Of a DNA stretch of 64,000 nucleotides, positions 49,990 to 62,467 are shown one piece after another (position 1 is the stretch's first letter; every line of letters begins with the position of its first letter). The notes under the pieces are model-generated. The model made no database searches. It worked only from the letters and a program-made list of their open reading frames with translations, and had not been told where the DNA came from. The translations under genes and the position numbers were made by a program. Origin of the DNA: Amphiduros pacificus (taxonomy: Eukaryota; Annelida; Polychaeta; Phyllodocida; Hesionidae); NCBI GenBank assembly GCA_949316495.1, contig OX439011.1, forward strand, positions 25,046,995 through 25,110,994. The letters run 5' to 3'.

Positions 49990-51619
49990 TTCTATAGCTC
50001 ATTATTATTCATGAGCGCCCAAATAGTACGGCAATTGGTCGCATCATCGCTAGGCCTATTTTGAAGAGGCCTAGTAAAGCTGGGTAAGATTAGATGTTTT
50101 TAGGAAAAAGTCTCTTGTTAAAGTTAACCTCTTTGAAAGTTCAATCGTTATTAGTAATTTGTATATTCATTCATCTATTTATGGTTTGCTCAGTTTTATT
50201 CAAATGAACCATATAGGTAACAAATAAATGATAGAGACCTTACTTTGTTGCAGACTAGGATTTTAATGATAATTATAAATAAAAAATGGCTGAGAATTTC
50301 ACAACCTATTTCCAGATATTCATTTACACAAATTATATCATATTAAGACCCTTTATTTGACATTAAGTACATAATTCTGAAATATCAAAATTATCCAATT
50401 GGAAGACCTTAGCTTCAGTAAATTTTACTTTGAGTTTACTTTCTCATTTGTAAAGCAAATTGAACAATTTCTTCAGATGTACATATTTTTAAGAAGGAAT
50501 TTGAGTTCAAATATTCAAAAATAACATGTTTTTCTCTGTATTTTCAGAACCCAATATATCTCAAGCATACACTTGGCCAAAAATCCAGTGTTATTCACAC
50601 TTCAGTTCTTTTTAAACATAATCCACTGATATTCTTATATACTCTTATATAGTTATTATTCACACCTTAATTCTGCCTAAGATACCTCATTGTATACTTT
50701 GGTCCACCTTCTATAATCTTATTAAGTTCCTGGCCCGTGGCCCCTGAAGGTAGTGGGGATGGAGGTAGTTTATTTTGTGACGAAGTTCACCTTCCCTCTG
50801 AGGTTCCTGGAATGACGGACAATGTTGTGTTTCTATTCCTTTATATACTAAACTGAAATTCATTTTGTGCGCATGCGTGGGGCTTGTCGCGCTGTGCCTT
50901 TACTAAATTGCGTCATTCAATTCTTTCCAATTCTCGCTACAAAAAGAAATCTAAAATTAATTCATATATATACGCTCAGAAATATTATGCTCAGAACTAT
51001 TATGATATTGTAGTTTAAAAAAAATAAAGCTTATACAATTTAATAGAGTAGAGGCGATTAAGAAAAATGAGACAACCATAGTCCTATGTAAATAGTCAGT
51101 AACTGAACTAAGATTTGAATCTTTGTTGAAACATTTCAGTTAGTAGTTCAAAAAGGTGTGTGCAACTGAGATAAATCTGAACATTTTTCTGATATTCTCT
51201 GAAGATATAGATAAATTCCAGATGCAAACCATTAACATATATTAATGTGAATATAAGTTACAATGTATAATATGAGCGAGGAGCACACCCATCTAAACAC
51301 ATAGAGTATCTCTAATTGTCCCAGAAAAAAGTGACACTTCAACAACAGCCACCCATGTTCACAAACAAGCGCATTGGCCCGCAAACTTAACAGCGTTTTA
51401 TGTAACATGTCTATTTGACTCAAGTATATCATGCCTAGAAACATTCTTATGGTTAACAGCACTCGATTTGATTCTGACAATAAATTTGTATTGACAACAA
51501 CACTGCACTTTTGAGGACAAAAGTGCACTTTTGAGAACAAAAGTGCACTTTTGAGGACAACAGGACTGAACTCTGTTTTAGTGAACACCACATTGGCTTT
51601 CAGTTGAACAGACTAAAAG
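49990..51619. other. Gene-free stretch upstream of the membrane protein gene
   Basis: No coding exon recognised. A short tandem GCACTTTTGAGGACAAAAGT-like segment occurs at about 51505-51565. The 5' untranslated exon(s) and promoter of the downstream gene probably lie here, but I cannot place them; TTTCAG at 51598-51603 could be an acceptor just before the start codon. Confidence 0.4.
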
Positions 51620-54600
51620 ATGTGTCGGATTACCTCTTGCTTTGGCTGTATGACCCTGGGCCAGGGAACCATAAGCTCTGCCATTTATACCATGGTAAAT
51701 ATAGAACAGTTGTCTTTCCTCAGAAAACAGACTTTACTTTTTATTTTTAACGCGTCGAGTGTGTAAAAAGATTCTGGTGTTTTTTTCCTAATATTGTGCA
51801 TGTGTACACCGTTAGCATGCATTAATGTGAAGAAAAGTTACAATTACATTGATCATTTGTAAATAAAGAATTGTAGAACATTAAAATATCCTTTTATATT
51901 TTAAACATCAAACCTGCTTCTTTGTACATTATGCTTAATATGGTATTTTCTATTGCAAGGCCATGGGCGGCTTATTTCTAATTGTGTTGGCAGTTGATGT
52001 CCATGAAATGAAGAACATTGAAGACAGGCTTAATATTGACTTCCTTAGCGAAACGGGTAAGATCAAAACTCCTCTCTGTAATATGTATTCAATTTCAGAA
52101 ATGAAATCTGTAAACTTTTTAATCCTTTCTATACTGGAACTAGGAACGAGGAAATCCATTTATTTAGACCCTCAGCGTATATACATACATATCAATGTGC
52201 GTGTACATGAGGCAGTTTACTGTTAAAACATGACATATCAACATTTGATTTTATGTTTCAGAAATAGATGCCGTGACCTTTAGCATTGTGATCTATAGTC
52301 TGACTATTGTGCTAGTTATTCTGTGGATTCTATTTGCCATCCTCATGATTATTGGTGTTAAACAGGTAAAGATTTAAAATATAGTCTTATTCCATACCTG
52401 ATGATTCAAGACAGTTCTGCACTTATGAGATCTTTTTCTACAGCTCACTCCTCTGCCGAACTGATTTCGTAGATCACCCCTGTATTTTCCTTCATTTTTT
52501 TCTTTTTCTATTAATATTAGTTACAAATAAATAAAATATTTGATTGAATATGGTATTGGTCTAAACATATCACAATATTTGTCAATTCCACAATAAATAT
52601 ATTCGAGGACCATTTTATAAATATACAGTCGACCCTCGTTAATCCGACACTCACTGTCGAACACAATTGTTTAGGATTAACGAGTTTGTCGGTATTTCGA
52701 TACTGCTTTGAACTGATACTACATACTGATGGACAGACTGCTGACAGAGAGTAGTGAGTGGAACTATGGTATATTTAATGTGTAACACATATCATACTAT
52801 ATATCATTGAAAATAAAACAAAATTTAATCAGTATCTGGACAACTTTTATTTACATTATAAACAAAAAGAAATGGAAAGAAAGCACCTTAAATCTCTCAT
52901 CAATGGTGATGTTTACTGAAATTCTGTTTGAATGGCATTCTACACTGTGTGGAATTCAAACTAAAGACTGATTTTTCAAAGCGCTGCACATAGATTCATA
53001 GCAGAGGTGACAGGAGTAGATCTAGCATTGAAAAGGGCTCACCCTTATGATACTTTTCTGTAATTCTACATGTTGCAAGAGCTCATCTTTGACGTAGTGA
53101 AGAGGGAAGATGAGTTAATCATTTGGCTTTAAACAGCAGTTGTATGTTTTGTTTGTTTGTTTGTTTGTTTGGGGTTTTACATCACTTTCAACATTATTTC
53201 AGTCATTTCGTGATGAGACCTACTTGTAACAGATATAGTGCTGCCTCACTGAATTGTCATGTCGCAGGTCCTTGACATGACAACCCACCCGGTCACAGAT
53301 TTACAAGGACAACGGGTTAACCCTTTAGGCACGGGCCTCAGCTCATGTGGGAAATTGTATCATGAGTTCAATCCTGGCACGACCTGGGTTCGAACCCACG
53401 ACCTTTGGATCACCACAGAGGAACTGGTGCTAATAAGCTGGCGCTCTAACCAACTGCGCCACGGCCCGTGGCAGTTATATGTTATAACAGTTACCCTGTG
53501 AGAGAAGGGATCGGGATCACATGGAAGCTGAAAAGCTAAGACAGTGCCAATATTGTGTGATCAATGCAATGTCAATTCTCCCTTCTGTCATATACAACTA
53601 AAGGGATGAAAGCTGAAATCACAACCTTGGATGAGATCATTTTTAATCCATGTATAAAGTTATTAATTTTACTTTCATGACCTTGAAGTTTGGATATTTC
53701 TGTTCTGTGCTATCTAATCCTTAGGTCCAGAGTTTCAAAAATTATCCCTACATTGCCTTGATTAATATTTCTGCCCAAATCTAGGATCACTTGTAAAAAA
53801 AACAGAAAAGCCCGTGATCCAGTTGAGGGAATTATAGAAATGAAAAGTGTCCCACAGAATACTATTTTACTGCTGTGCTCAATAGGGTGTGACAATGCCT
53901 TGTAGTTCATTGCAAATAATATGAGCAAATAAACACCAGGGTTGCATTGAGTCAACAGGGTTCGGGTCCAAATAGGAGGTCCAAATCGGTGTTGAACCTC
54001 GAAATGGACCCCAATGTATTGTATCAACAAGGTTAAAACCTAAATCGGTGTCCACAGATTTCAGGGTTGGACCCAGAAATGCAACACCAAAATTTAGGGG
54101 GTTCAAATCGGCCGTAGAAATAGACCAATTTTACAAATTAATAAATATACTTTATTTTTACCCGATCAATATAAAAATTTGCATGTTTTAGGATACAACC
54201 AATTACAATACGAGGTTGTTTCTCTATCACACGAATTTTATATTGCATGACACACTTGATTTTGTAGAAAAACTCCATTCTGTTGATTCCCTGGTTGATA
54301 TTGACTGGCATTCTGACGGTATTCACCCTCGTGATTGTGGTGGGAGCCTTCTATCTCATCCGTGAGTATCAGTAACTTCACAAGCGTAAGAGGGGTGGGA
54401 CGTGCAGTTGGTAGGACGTCTTTCTCCAATGCCAAAGGTCTGGGGTTCAAATCCCGGTTGGGACAAGTACTTCGGTCATTCTGCATGGTTGAGAAAGGTG
54501 AATCTCTGCTACTGGGTCGTTTACCCTTTTCCACTCAGCAATCTATGACTGGTTATCAAAGGCTGTGGTTTGTATAATAATGTGTATGTGATAATGCAAA

Positions 54601-56457
54601 AGAAAGATCCCCATTCACTCTTCGTAAAATGTAGGGCATTGAATCCCGCTGAAAGACTTCTGTCTGACCTGATATAAGCTATATGGTGCTGAAAATGCCA
54701 AGAGATATATTACATACATGACAAGTTTAACATAACCTAATGATTGTGTGTGGTTTTGTAAATTTGTCCACAAATAATGCTGGTAGGAGATGATGTATCC
54801 ATGTTTCTTCAGAATGAAATGTAAAATAAATTTGGGATGTTCTTAAGTAATTGATCACTGACAACATTTGTAGTGTACAAGATGTTTCTTTTGTTCTAAT
54901 AATGTTGAATATACAAATTAATATGCAGATCATTGATTTTTTAAATATACAAGTTAATATGCAGATCATTGATTTTTTAAATATACAAGTTAATATGCAG
55001 ATCCTTGATTTTTTAGATATACAAGTTAATATGCAGATCATTGATCTTTTTGAAAACACAAGTTTATATGCAGATCATTGATTTTTTTGAAAACACAAGT
55101 TTATATGCAGATCATTGATTTTTTGAATATACAAGTTAATATGCAGATCCTTGATTTCTTAAATATACAAGTTAATATGCAGATCATTGATTTTTTAAAT
55201 ATACAAGTTAATATACAGATCCTTGATTTTTTAAATATACAAGTTAATATGCAGATCATTGATTTTTTTGAATACACAAGTTAATATGCAGATCATTGTT
55301 TTCTTTAATATACATTTTAATATGCATATCATTGATCTTTTGAATATACAAGTTAATATGCAAATCATTGATTTTGAATATACAAGTTAATATGCATATC
55401 ATTGATCTTTTGAATATACAAGTTAATATGCAGATCATTGTTTTATTTAATATATAAGTTAATATGCAGATCATTGTTTTCTTTAATATACATTTTAATA
55501 TGCATATCATTGATCTTTTGAATATACAAGTTAATATGCAGATCATTGATTTTGAATATACAAGTTAATATGCAGGTCATTGATTTTGAATATACAAGTT
55601 AATATGCAGATCATTGTTTTATTTAATATATAAGTTAATATGCAGATCATTGATTTTTGAAATATACAATTTAATATGCAGATCATTGATTTTTTTGAAT
55701 ACACAAGTTAATATGCAGATCATTGTTTTCTTTAATATACATTTTAATATGCATATCATTGATCTTTTGAATATACAAGTTAATATGCAAATCATTGATT
55801 TTGAATATACAAGTTAATATGCATATCATTGATCTTTTGAATATACAAGTTAATATGCAGATCACTGTTTTATTTAATATATAAGTTAATATGCAGATCA
55901 TTGTTTTCTTTAATATACATTTTAATATGCATATCATTGATCTTTTGAATATACAAGTTAATATGCAGATCATTGATTTTGAATATACAAGTTAATATGC
56001 AGATCATTGATTTTGAATATACAAGTTAATATGCAGATCATTGTTTTATTTAATATATAAGTTAATATGCAGATCATCGATTTTTTGAATATGCAAGTTA
56101 ATATCATTATGCAGATCATTGATTTTGAATATACAAGTTAATATGCAGACCATTGACGTTTGTTATTTATTTCAGTTTCTGTAGGATTAGCGGAAGCTGC
56201 CCTCATCATCCTCCTCATCATCTGCATAATGAACTGCACTGTCAACGTAATTGTACTTTTGAAAATTCCTTTTATAATTTTTTTTGTCTTTAAAGACTGG
56301 ACCATATTGAAAATCAATGTTTAAGTATGTTGAATGTGCCATACTGGGGAAATAACGGCGGTATCTTTTCTTATATGTTATCAATGAGGCAAAATGACAG
56401 GCGAATAGAGAGAATATTTTAGTTGAAAAATACAAAATTGTTATCGTAAATATATCG

Positions 56458-56527
<70 letters not shown>

Positions 56528-56908
56528 TACAAAAATACAAAATTGTTAACAATTTTGTATTTTTCAACTAAAATATTTGAAAACGTTTGACTTAATTAGA
56601 AGTTGAATACTGGCATTACCTTATCCTAAATAGAGTTTTTATCTTCAGAAATAAATTGTAGCTGTACATTGTAAGAACGATAAGGTCGCTATAAATACAT
56701 CGAATTTGCCATTTAGATAGGATCAAATTGTTCAAAATATAAGCAATAACGTCCACAAGCTTTCCATATTTTTACAGAAGAAAATATCAAGGAGGATTTT
56801 GAATAAATTGTATTTCTTTGCCTTGATCCATTGCAGATATATGCGATGATGGTGGTATCAGCCTACAGGGAGGTTCAAGGTGAAGAGGACGATCCAAATG
56901 ACCCCTGA
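51620..56908 (+). CDS. Four-pass membrane protein, 170 aa, six exons, distantly LAPTM-like
   Basis: Exons 51620-51694, 51960-52056, 52262-52365, 54268-54361, 56176-56246 and 56837-56908, with GT-AG borders and matching phases. The product starts MCRITSCFGCMTLGQGT and has four hydrophobic segments at about residues 18-38, 62-90, 95-123 and 128-157, joined by short loops except a roughly 23-residue acidic first loop (HEMKNIEDRLNIDF). It ends in an acidic cytoplasmic tail (EEDDPNDP). A Cys-rich N-terminus followed by GT and helix 1, and four helices, recall the LAPTM4/5 lysosomal proteins, but there is no PPxY motif and it is shorter, so the family call is weak. Function is unknown. Confidence 0.85.
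52626..52720 (+). mobile_element. Solitary pogo/Tigger-like terminal sequence, intron 3 of the membrane gene
   Basis: TA followed by CAGTCGACCCTCGTTAATCC, the style of end seen in Tigger/pogo elements, with an internal partial inversion (AGGATTAACGAG near 52672). No matching right end was found within about 600 bp. Confidence 0.45.
53149..53472 (-). mobile_element. SINE-A, full length with clear target duplication
   Basis: Complete minus-strand copy. GCAGTTGTATGTT before it (53135-53147) and GCAGTTATATGTT overlapping its end (from 53471) differ at one base and look like the target duplication. Lies in intron 3 of the membrane protein gene. Confidence 0.9.
54391..54700 (+). mobile_element. 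SINE-C copy, intron 4 of the membrane gene
   Basis: The tRNA-like head has box A-like GTGCAGTTGGTAGGACG and box B GGGTTCAAATCCCGG, followed by GCATGGTTGAGAAAGGTGAA, GACTGGTTATCAAAGGC, GTGATAATGCAAAAGAAAGA and GTCTGACCTGATATAAGC. Matches 42945-43235 in reverse. Confidence 0.8.
54905..56155. repeat. AT-rich ~36-bp minisatellite filling intron 4, about 34 copies
   Basis: The unit is close to ATACAAGTTAATATGCAGAT plus CATTGATTTTTTAAAT. A block at about 55250-55550 recurs nearly unchanged 427 bp later (55680-55975), showing higher-order duplication. The array ends about 20 bp before the exon 5 acceptor at 56176. Confidence 0.95.
56459..56522. repeat. (TA)n microsatellite, intron 5 of the membrane gene
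   Basis: About 32 TA dinucleotides. The flanks form a hairpin: TTTTAGTTGAAAAATACAAA (about 56417) is repeated inverted at about 56552-56572. Confidence 0.95.
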
Positions 56909-57017
56909 AGGTCAAACTGTGCCATTTCATTAATGATACATTTTTGTTAGAGTATGGAAAATATTTTTGTTAAATTATGGAAACTGTTGCTCTCCAATTC
57001 ATCTTTTTACTATTTGC

Positions 57018-57810
57018 CACTGAGCAGGTAAATCTGTCACTGAGCAGGTAAATCTGCCACTGAGCAGGTAAATCTGCCACTGAGCAGGTATATCTGCCAC
57101 TGAGCAGGTAAATCTGTCACTGATCAGGTAAATCTGTCACTGATCAGGTAAATCTGTCATTGAGCAGGTAAATCTGCCACTGAGCAGGTAAATCTGCCAC
57201 TGAGCAGGTATATCTGCCACTGAGCAGGTAAATCTGTCACTGATCAGGTAAATCTGTCATTGAGCAGGTAAATCTGCCACTGAGCAGGTAAATCTGCCAC
57301 TGAGCAGGTATATCTGTCACTGAGCAGGTAAATCTGCCAATGAGCAGGTAAATCTGCCACTGAGCAGGTAAATCTGTCATTGAGCAGGTAAATCTGCCAC
57401 TGAGCAGGTAAATCTGCCACTGAGCAGGTAAATCTGTCATTGAGCAGGTAAATCTGCCACTGAGCAGGTAAATCTGCCACTGAGCAGGTAAATCTGTCAT
57501 TGAGCAGGTATATCTGTCACTGAGCAGGTAAATCTGCCACTGAGCAGGTAAATCTGCCACTGAGCAGGTAAATATGTCACTGAGCAGGTAAATCTGCCAC
57601 TAAGCAGGTAAATCTGCCACTGAGCAGGTAAATCTGCCACTGAGCAGGTAAATCTGCCACTGAGCAGGTAAATCTGCCACTGAGCATGTAAATCTGCCAC
57701 TGAGCAGGTAAATCTGTCATTGAGCAGGTAAATGTGCCATTGAGCAGGTAAATCTGTCACTGAGCAGGTAAATCTGCCACTGAGCAGGTAAATCTGTCAT
57801 TGAGCTATGC
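57018..57810. repeat. 20-bp minisatellite just after the membrane gene stop, about 39 copies
   Basis: The unit is ACTGAGCAGGTAAATCTGCC with T/C and C/T variants. It begins about 110 bp after the stop codon at 56906-56908, so it may be in the 3' UTR. Each unit contains GAGCAG|GTAAAT, a 5' splice site-like sequence, so the array would present about 39 donor-like sites to the transcript. Confidence 0.9.
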
Positions 57811-58011
57811 TATTTTTGCATTTAGCTGGTAAAACCGACGATGTAGTATTCTAACAGTTCACTGAGCAGACAGCTTTACTGGTATGTTTCTTGAGTAGCT
57901 ATACTTCCTGCTAAATGTGTGTTGTGCAATAGATTCATTGAGTAAAACAACTATTTCATTCCTCACGAAACACGTCACATTCTATTTTTTAAAATTTAGC
58001 TTTTATATATA

Positions 58012-58133
<122 letters not shown>

Positions 58134-58225
58134 TGCATCAAACAATGTATACCAAGCATACATGTGTTGCTCCTTTGTCATTGCGTGACACCATAAAAAA
58201 TGCTGGTTAAAATATAACCTTTGAA

Positions 58226-58231
58226 AATAAA
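58226..58231 (+). terminator. Possible polyadenylation signal AATAAA of the membrane protein gene
   Basis: An AATAAA on the plus strand, 1.3 kb after the stop codon. If used, the 3' UTR would contain the 20-bp array and the TG tract. Confidence 0.25.
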
Positions 58232-58234
58232 AGC

Positions 58235-58940
58235 TGCTTAATTTTCACATCTCATATTTGTTGTTGTCTTACGACAGGGTCTATTTTTATTAGTAGTGAT
58301 CGGCCCTTGGGCACCTCCATTGCGGAAAGGATTGTTTCTATGATTTGAAGACATTTACCTATTCTTGGGATACATATGTGCATATTTGAAATTGATATGA
58401 GAAAATAAATAATGCATTTACCATGATATCCCCCAAGCTGATTGGATCAGGTTCAATGTCAGGAAATTCATCTGAGACAAGTTTGTCATCGGAAATTGTA
58501 TAGTACATATTATATTATTGAAAGCCATGAGATATGAAACTTGGCTTCTTTCTATTTGTTGGAATTTTTGGAATTATTATTATTATTATCATTAAATAAG
58601 GCTAATGACCTGAGAGATATATTGTTCTGTTGATCAGTGGTTTTGTAATGCTTAGGAACGTTTTTTGGAAATGCCAGCAAATAAAATATCATTTAAATCC
58701 TTTCCTAGTGCAGACTTGAGGGCCTTAAAATGCACATTACATATTGCCCTTGTTATGTCCATTCTCATTGGCCGATATTTGTCATGTTATGCGACAGTCA
58801 TGCGTGTTATGAATGAAAACAAATAACTTGTACAAATATTCACAATTTACTCACCAAATAAAATGTACATAGATACAATCATATATGTCAGATACATTTT
58901 CCTCTTTTGGTCATAAGCTGCTGTCATTGGCAACTTTGCA
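58235..58940. other. Gene-free interval
   Basis: AT-rich, no exon, repeat array or terminal inverted repeats that I can identify. Confidence 0.35.
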
Positions 58941-58944
58941 TTAT

Positions 58945-59055
58945 CATTCATTTTGGCATTATCATTCATTTTGGCATTATCATTCATTTTGGCATTATCA
59001 TTCATTTTGGCATTATCATTCATTTTAGTATCATCATTCATTTTGGCATTATCAT
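58945..59055. repeat. 18-bp tandem repeat, about 7 copies
   Basis: The unit is ATTATCATTCATTTTGGC. The following 59060-59850 shows no gene or element. Confidence 0.9.
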
Positions 59056-59854
59056 TTATTTTAGTCTTGACAATGACAAGTTAAATGTCTATACTCATCA
59101 CGTTGCTTTATCTATATCATACCTTCAATAAACATTTTCTACATTATCGAAATTACAAAATCGTGAAATTTGAGCATTATAAATAGTTCAAATGAAATTT
59201 CAACTGGTGTCAATGGATACAATTATACCAATCATTGACATCATTGGTTTCATTTTGCAGTTTCCAAATTAGGAATATTAGGATATTATATTTGAAAACA
59301 TCACTGGATCAAACATATCCTATTGTTCTGTTTATAAATCCTTTATAATATTTCATAAATGATTTTATATCAACATATTACCAGCATGACTTTGTGAAAT
59401 GTTTATTGGAAATCGGTGTTCAGTATTAATCATTCACGATTTTGGAATAAATGACAACTTGGAGGAGAACGTCAACGTGTAATCTCTGAGAGCTCTTAAC
59501 ATTCTGATGCATTTAGGAATTTATACCATGTGGACATTGGGACAAGATCCTAAAGCAGATTTACCCCATAGACAGAAATATAAATCTCATCTTGAATCAT
59601 TGGGTGTCAGGTCATTTTGTCACAATTGACTTTTCCCCAAAATATAATGTCTGCAATGCGCTCCCCACAAAACACTTTTCCCCAAAAGTTTATCATTGCC
59701 ATAGTGATACTATTACATCAGAACTAAGCTCAAGCACAGTTTCAAAGTAAACCTAACTGCAAATTAAGACATAGAATTAGCTTCCATCATGATATAAGAC
59801 ATTTTGTCTCACCATCAAAATACGTTCATCGTTAACCTGTCATGTCCCTATACA

Positions 59855-60155
59855 GCTCCGACGTCATTGTTAGATCACGTGGCTTTCATGTCCCTGACAG
59901 CTCTGACGTCATTGTTAGATCACGTGGCTTTCATGTCCCTGACAGCTCTGACGTCATTGTTAGATCACGTGGCTCTTGTGTAACTGACAGCTCTAACGTC
60001 ATTGCTAGATCACGTCGCTTTCATGTCCCTGACAGCTCTGACGTCATTGTTAGATCACGTGGCTCTTGTGTAACTGACAGCTCTAACGTCATTGCTAGAT
60101 CACGTGGCTTTCATGTCCCTGACAGCTCTAACGTCATTGCTAGATCACGTGGCTA
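59855..60155. promoter_or_regulatory. Seven-copy 45-bp array of CRE-like and CACGTG sites
   Basis: Units start at 59855, 59900, 59945, 59990, 60035, 60080 and 60125. Each has a (T/C)(G/A)ACGTCA site; units 2, 3 and 5 carry the full palindrome TGACGTCA, the others CGACGTCA or TAACGTCA. Eighteen bases on comes ATCACGTGGC in all but unit 4 (CACGTCG). These are binding-site consensuses for CREB/ATF and bHLH factors. The array is open on the plus strand (unit 15 codons), but I see no gene. Two unit types (ending TTTCATGTCCC or TCTTGTGTAAC) alternate. Confidence 0.55.
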
Positions 60156-60559
60156 CCTTAACATTTTGCAATTTTACAGCCCAAAGGTAAGATAGTATTA
60201 CATAAAAGGTAAGTAGAATATAAACCATTTTCCCTGAAATATGAGGCACCTACTCCGGCATCATGTTTTCTAATCAAATGGAAAAAACAGTTATTTTTCT
60301 CTGGCTTAGCATTAAACAAATCTGGTTTGAAAACATAGAATACAGAAGTGGGTATGGTAATGTGGCGTGAAATTCCCTTTTTTATTGTTCATGTATGTGT
60401 CTTTATAAGCTTTACTTTTAAGAGAAACAATATCTTTATATACATATCATAATATCATATACATAAATATCATTTACACGATACTAGAGTCAGAAATGTC
60501 AAAATATAAAATACAGTTGTTTCCTTTGTCAGGCATGAAGAAAGTGAAGCTATCACCTT

Positions 60560-60715
<156 letters not shown>

Positions 60716-61260
60716 ACATTTGTTTTCGTTGTTAATGTATTTTGAGATATCAAACTCTTAAATCTAATACAAAAATTAATTACACAATCCATTACACAAA
60801 TAAATATGAACAATTTGTCTCCTTGTCTTTTTACTCAAGTAATCCTATTCCTATCAAGGATCACTAAATGCAAATCGTAGTCATAGCAATATTTCTTTTT
60901 TTACTTGATGAAATTTATTTGAATGAGAATCAGTTAGGTTGGAAAGCAAAAAATGACTTTTTAAGGAACCCCAATAAGTTGCGACTAAAGAAAATCTGCT
61001 AACAATTGAATAAATCTTAGCAAATTCATGGATTAATACATCTTGAATTTCACTGCCATCATTATCGTCAACAAATCTCTTTCCAAGTTTTAAAAACAAC
61101 CTTCTCCATGTACCAATGTTAGTTCATTTCATTCACGAAATGTAATTAACTGGTCTCGTGAGAATATCCAGCGAGAAAGGCAGAGAAAACGGAAGTTGAC
61201 CAATAGCATCAAATTCAGCTAAGTTTTGTGACATTATACCAAGGTTAACCTCGGTGGCAG

Positions 61261-61517
61261 TTAGAGTGAGGAGACAAGATTACTGCTTCCGGAATGAATT
61301 AAAGGCTCATGGGAAAAAGACGTGATGTTGAACTGCGTTGTGTTTGTTCTCGTGGAGCGCAGACGAGAATCTGTTATGGTATCACGGTTTTGAATCCCCC
61401 TAGTGGTGGTGTTGTGAACTAGACGACGGCAAGCATCCATGCTGAAAGCAAGGTAGATCCACGGGTTGGAGCAACTGTTGAGACTGGCTAGAAGCATCAT
61501 GATAACCATAGCGTTTC
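61261..61517 (-). CDS. Vasopressin/oxytocin-type receptor, last exon B (TM7 and long C-tail)
   Basis: The acceptor TTCATTTTAG is at 61518-61527, phase 1, and the TAA stop at 61263-61261. It encodes NAMVIMMLLASLNSCSNPWI then YLAFS, the TM7 of rhodopsin-class receptors with NPxxY as NPWIY; LLASLNSC-x-NPWIY is the vasopressin/oxytocin-family version. An intron just before TM7 is also usual in that family. After it come a basic helix-8 region (MDACRRLVHN) and a Ser/Thr-rich tail of about 60 residues (DTITDSRLRSTRTN). Upstream exons must lie to the right, beyond the 47-bp array and out of the window. Confidence 0.85.
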
Positions 61518-61827
61518 CTAAAATGAATAAACATCTAAATATTTCAATTTTCTCTGTACCAACATTCGGTAACAAAATACTTGGATACATGTATACAACC
61601 AGATGATACGCACAAATAAAATATCTCATTGCATTAAAATGATCTAATCACCAGGTGTCACCAAAAGACAATACATTTTCAAATACACTAGTGACATTCA
61701 TAGTTTTCATCGTTTATATAAAATAGTACTATGTATCAGGTAAAATAATTTAAAAGAAATAAAATCTCAAAATAAGATAAAACAACAACAAAGAACGTAC
61801 AAAACTGAATTGCCCTTTCACATTTAC

Positions 61828-61997
61828 TCAGTCACCAAAACCAAAGAAAGAAGACAGAAGTGTTGACTGAGTGTTCCTGATGGCAGAGAACCGACTGTGG
61901 ATCCGGGAAAATAGGTTGTCTGTGAATATCAGATATATCCAGGGGTTTGTGCACGAGTTCAGGGAGGCAAGGAGCATAATGATTGTCATAGCAGAGC
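61828..61997 (-). CDS. Vasopressin/oxytocin-type receptor, last exon A (TM7 and short C-tail)
   Basis: The acceptor TTATTCTGCAG precedes 61997, in the same phase as exon B, and the TGA stop is at 61830-61828. It encodes SAMTIIMLLASLNSCTNPWI then YLIFTDNLFSRIHSRF and a tail of only about 20 more residues ending FFGFGD. It lies upstream of exon B on the minus strand by about 310 bp. The two could be alternative terminal exons of one gene, giving receptors with different tails, or the 3' ends of tandem genes whose first exons are missing here. Confidence 0.85.
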
Positions 61998-61999
61998 CT

Positions 62000-62465
62000 G
62001 CAGAATAAAGAACACAGTCATTTTATATACCGTATGTATTGTATGTATTGGTATGATCTGCTATAAATGGAGGTTTGGAGATTTCATGGCTTCTGGCTGA
62101 ATATGTTGGGAAACTCTCATCCTACAATACGCTAGCTGGGGCTGTGCGCAGCAATATATTTGATGTAGTCTCTGCAGCTCATGTTTCTGGACATGAAACT
62201 TTGCTCACGGTTTGTTGGGTCATTTCATTTGATATATTTACAGCAATAAAGCTCATGCACCAATACAAATACATTTAAATATAAATTCTTTGTTTTTTTT
62301 TCTGATTTTTTAAAGCATTTGACCCCATTGAGGAGGATTTTATGTTAGAAATTGTACATTATTCTTAAATTCTTATGATAAAATATAGTAGTCCAAAATT
62401 TGGAAGAAGATGTAAGTTGCCGACATCCTCACACTGATTTCAAGCAATTTGGTAAAAAAAATGTG
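62000..62465. other. Receptor intron (minus strand), no exon seen
   Basis: AT-rich sequence between the acceptor of exon A and the minisatellite; no further receptor segment such as TM6 (FxxCWxP-like) was found on the minus strand. Confidence 0.45.
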
Positions 62466-62467
62466 GA

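Noticed and set aside
57237-57760. Open frames reading ADLPAQWQIYLLSGRFTCS repeats
   Set aside because: Shadows of the 20-bp satellite downstream of the membrane protein gene.
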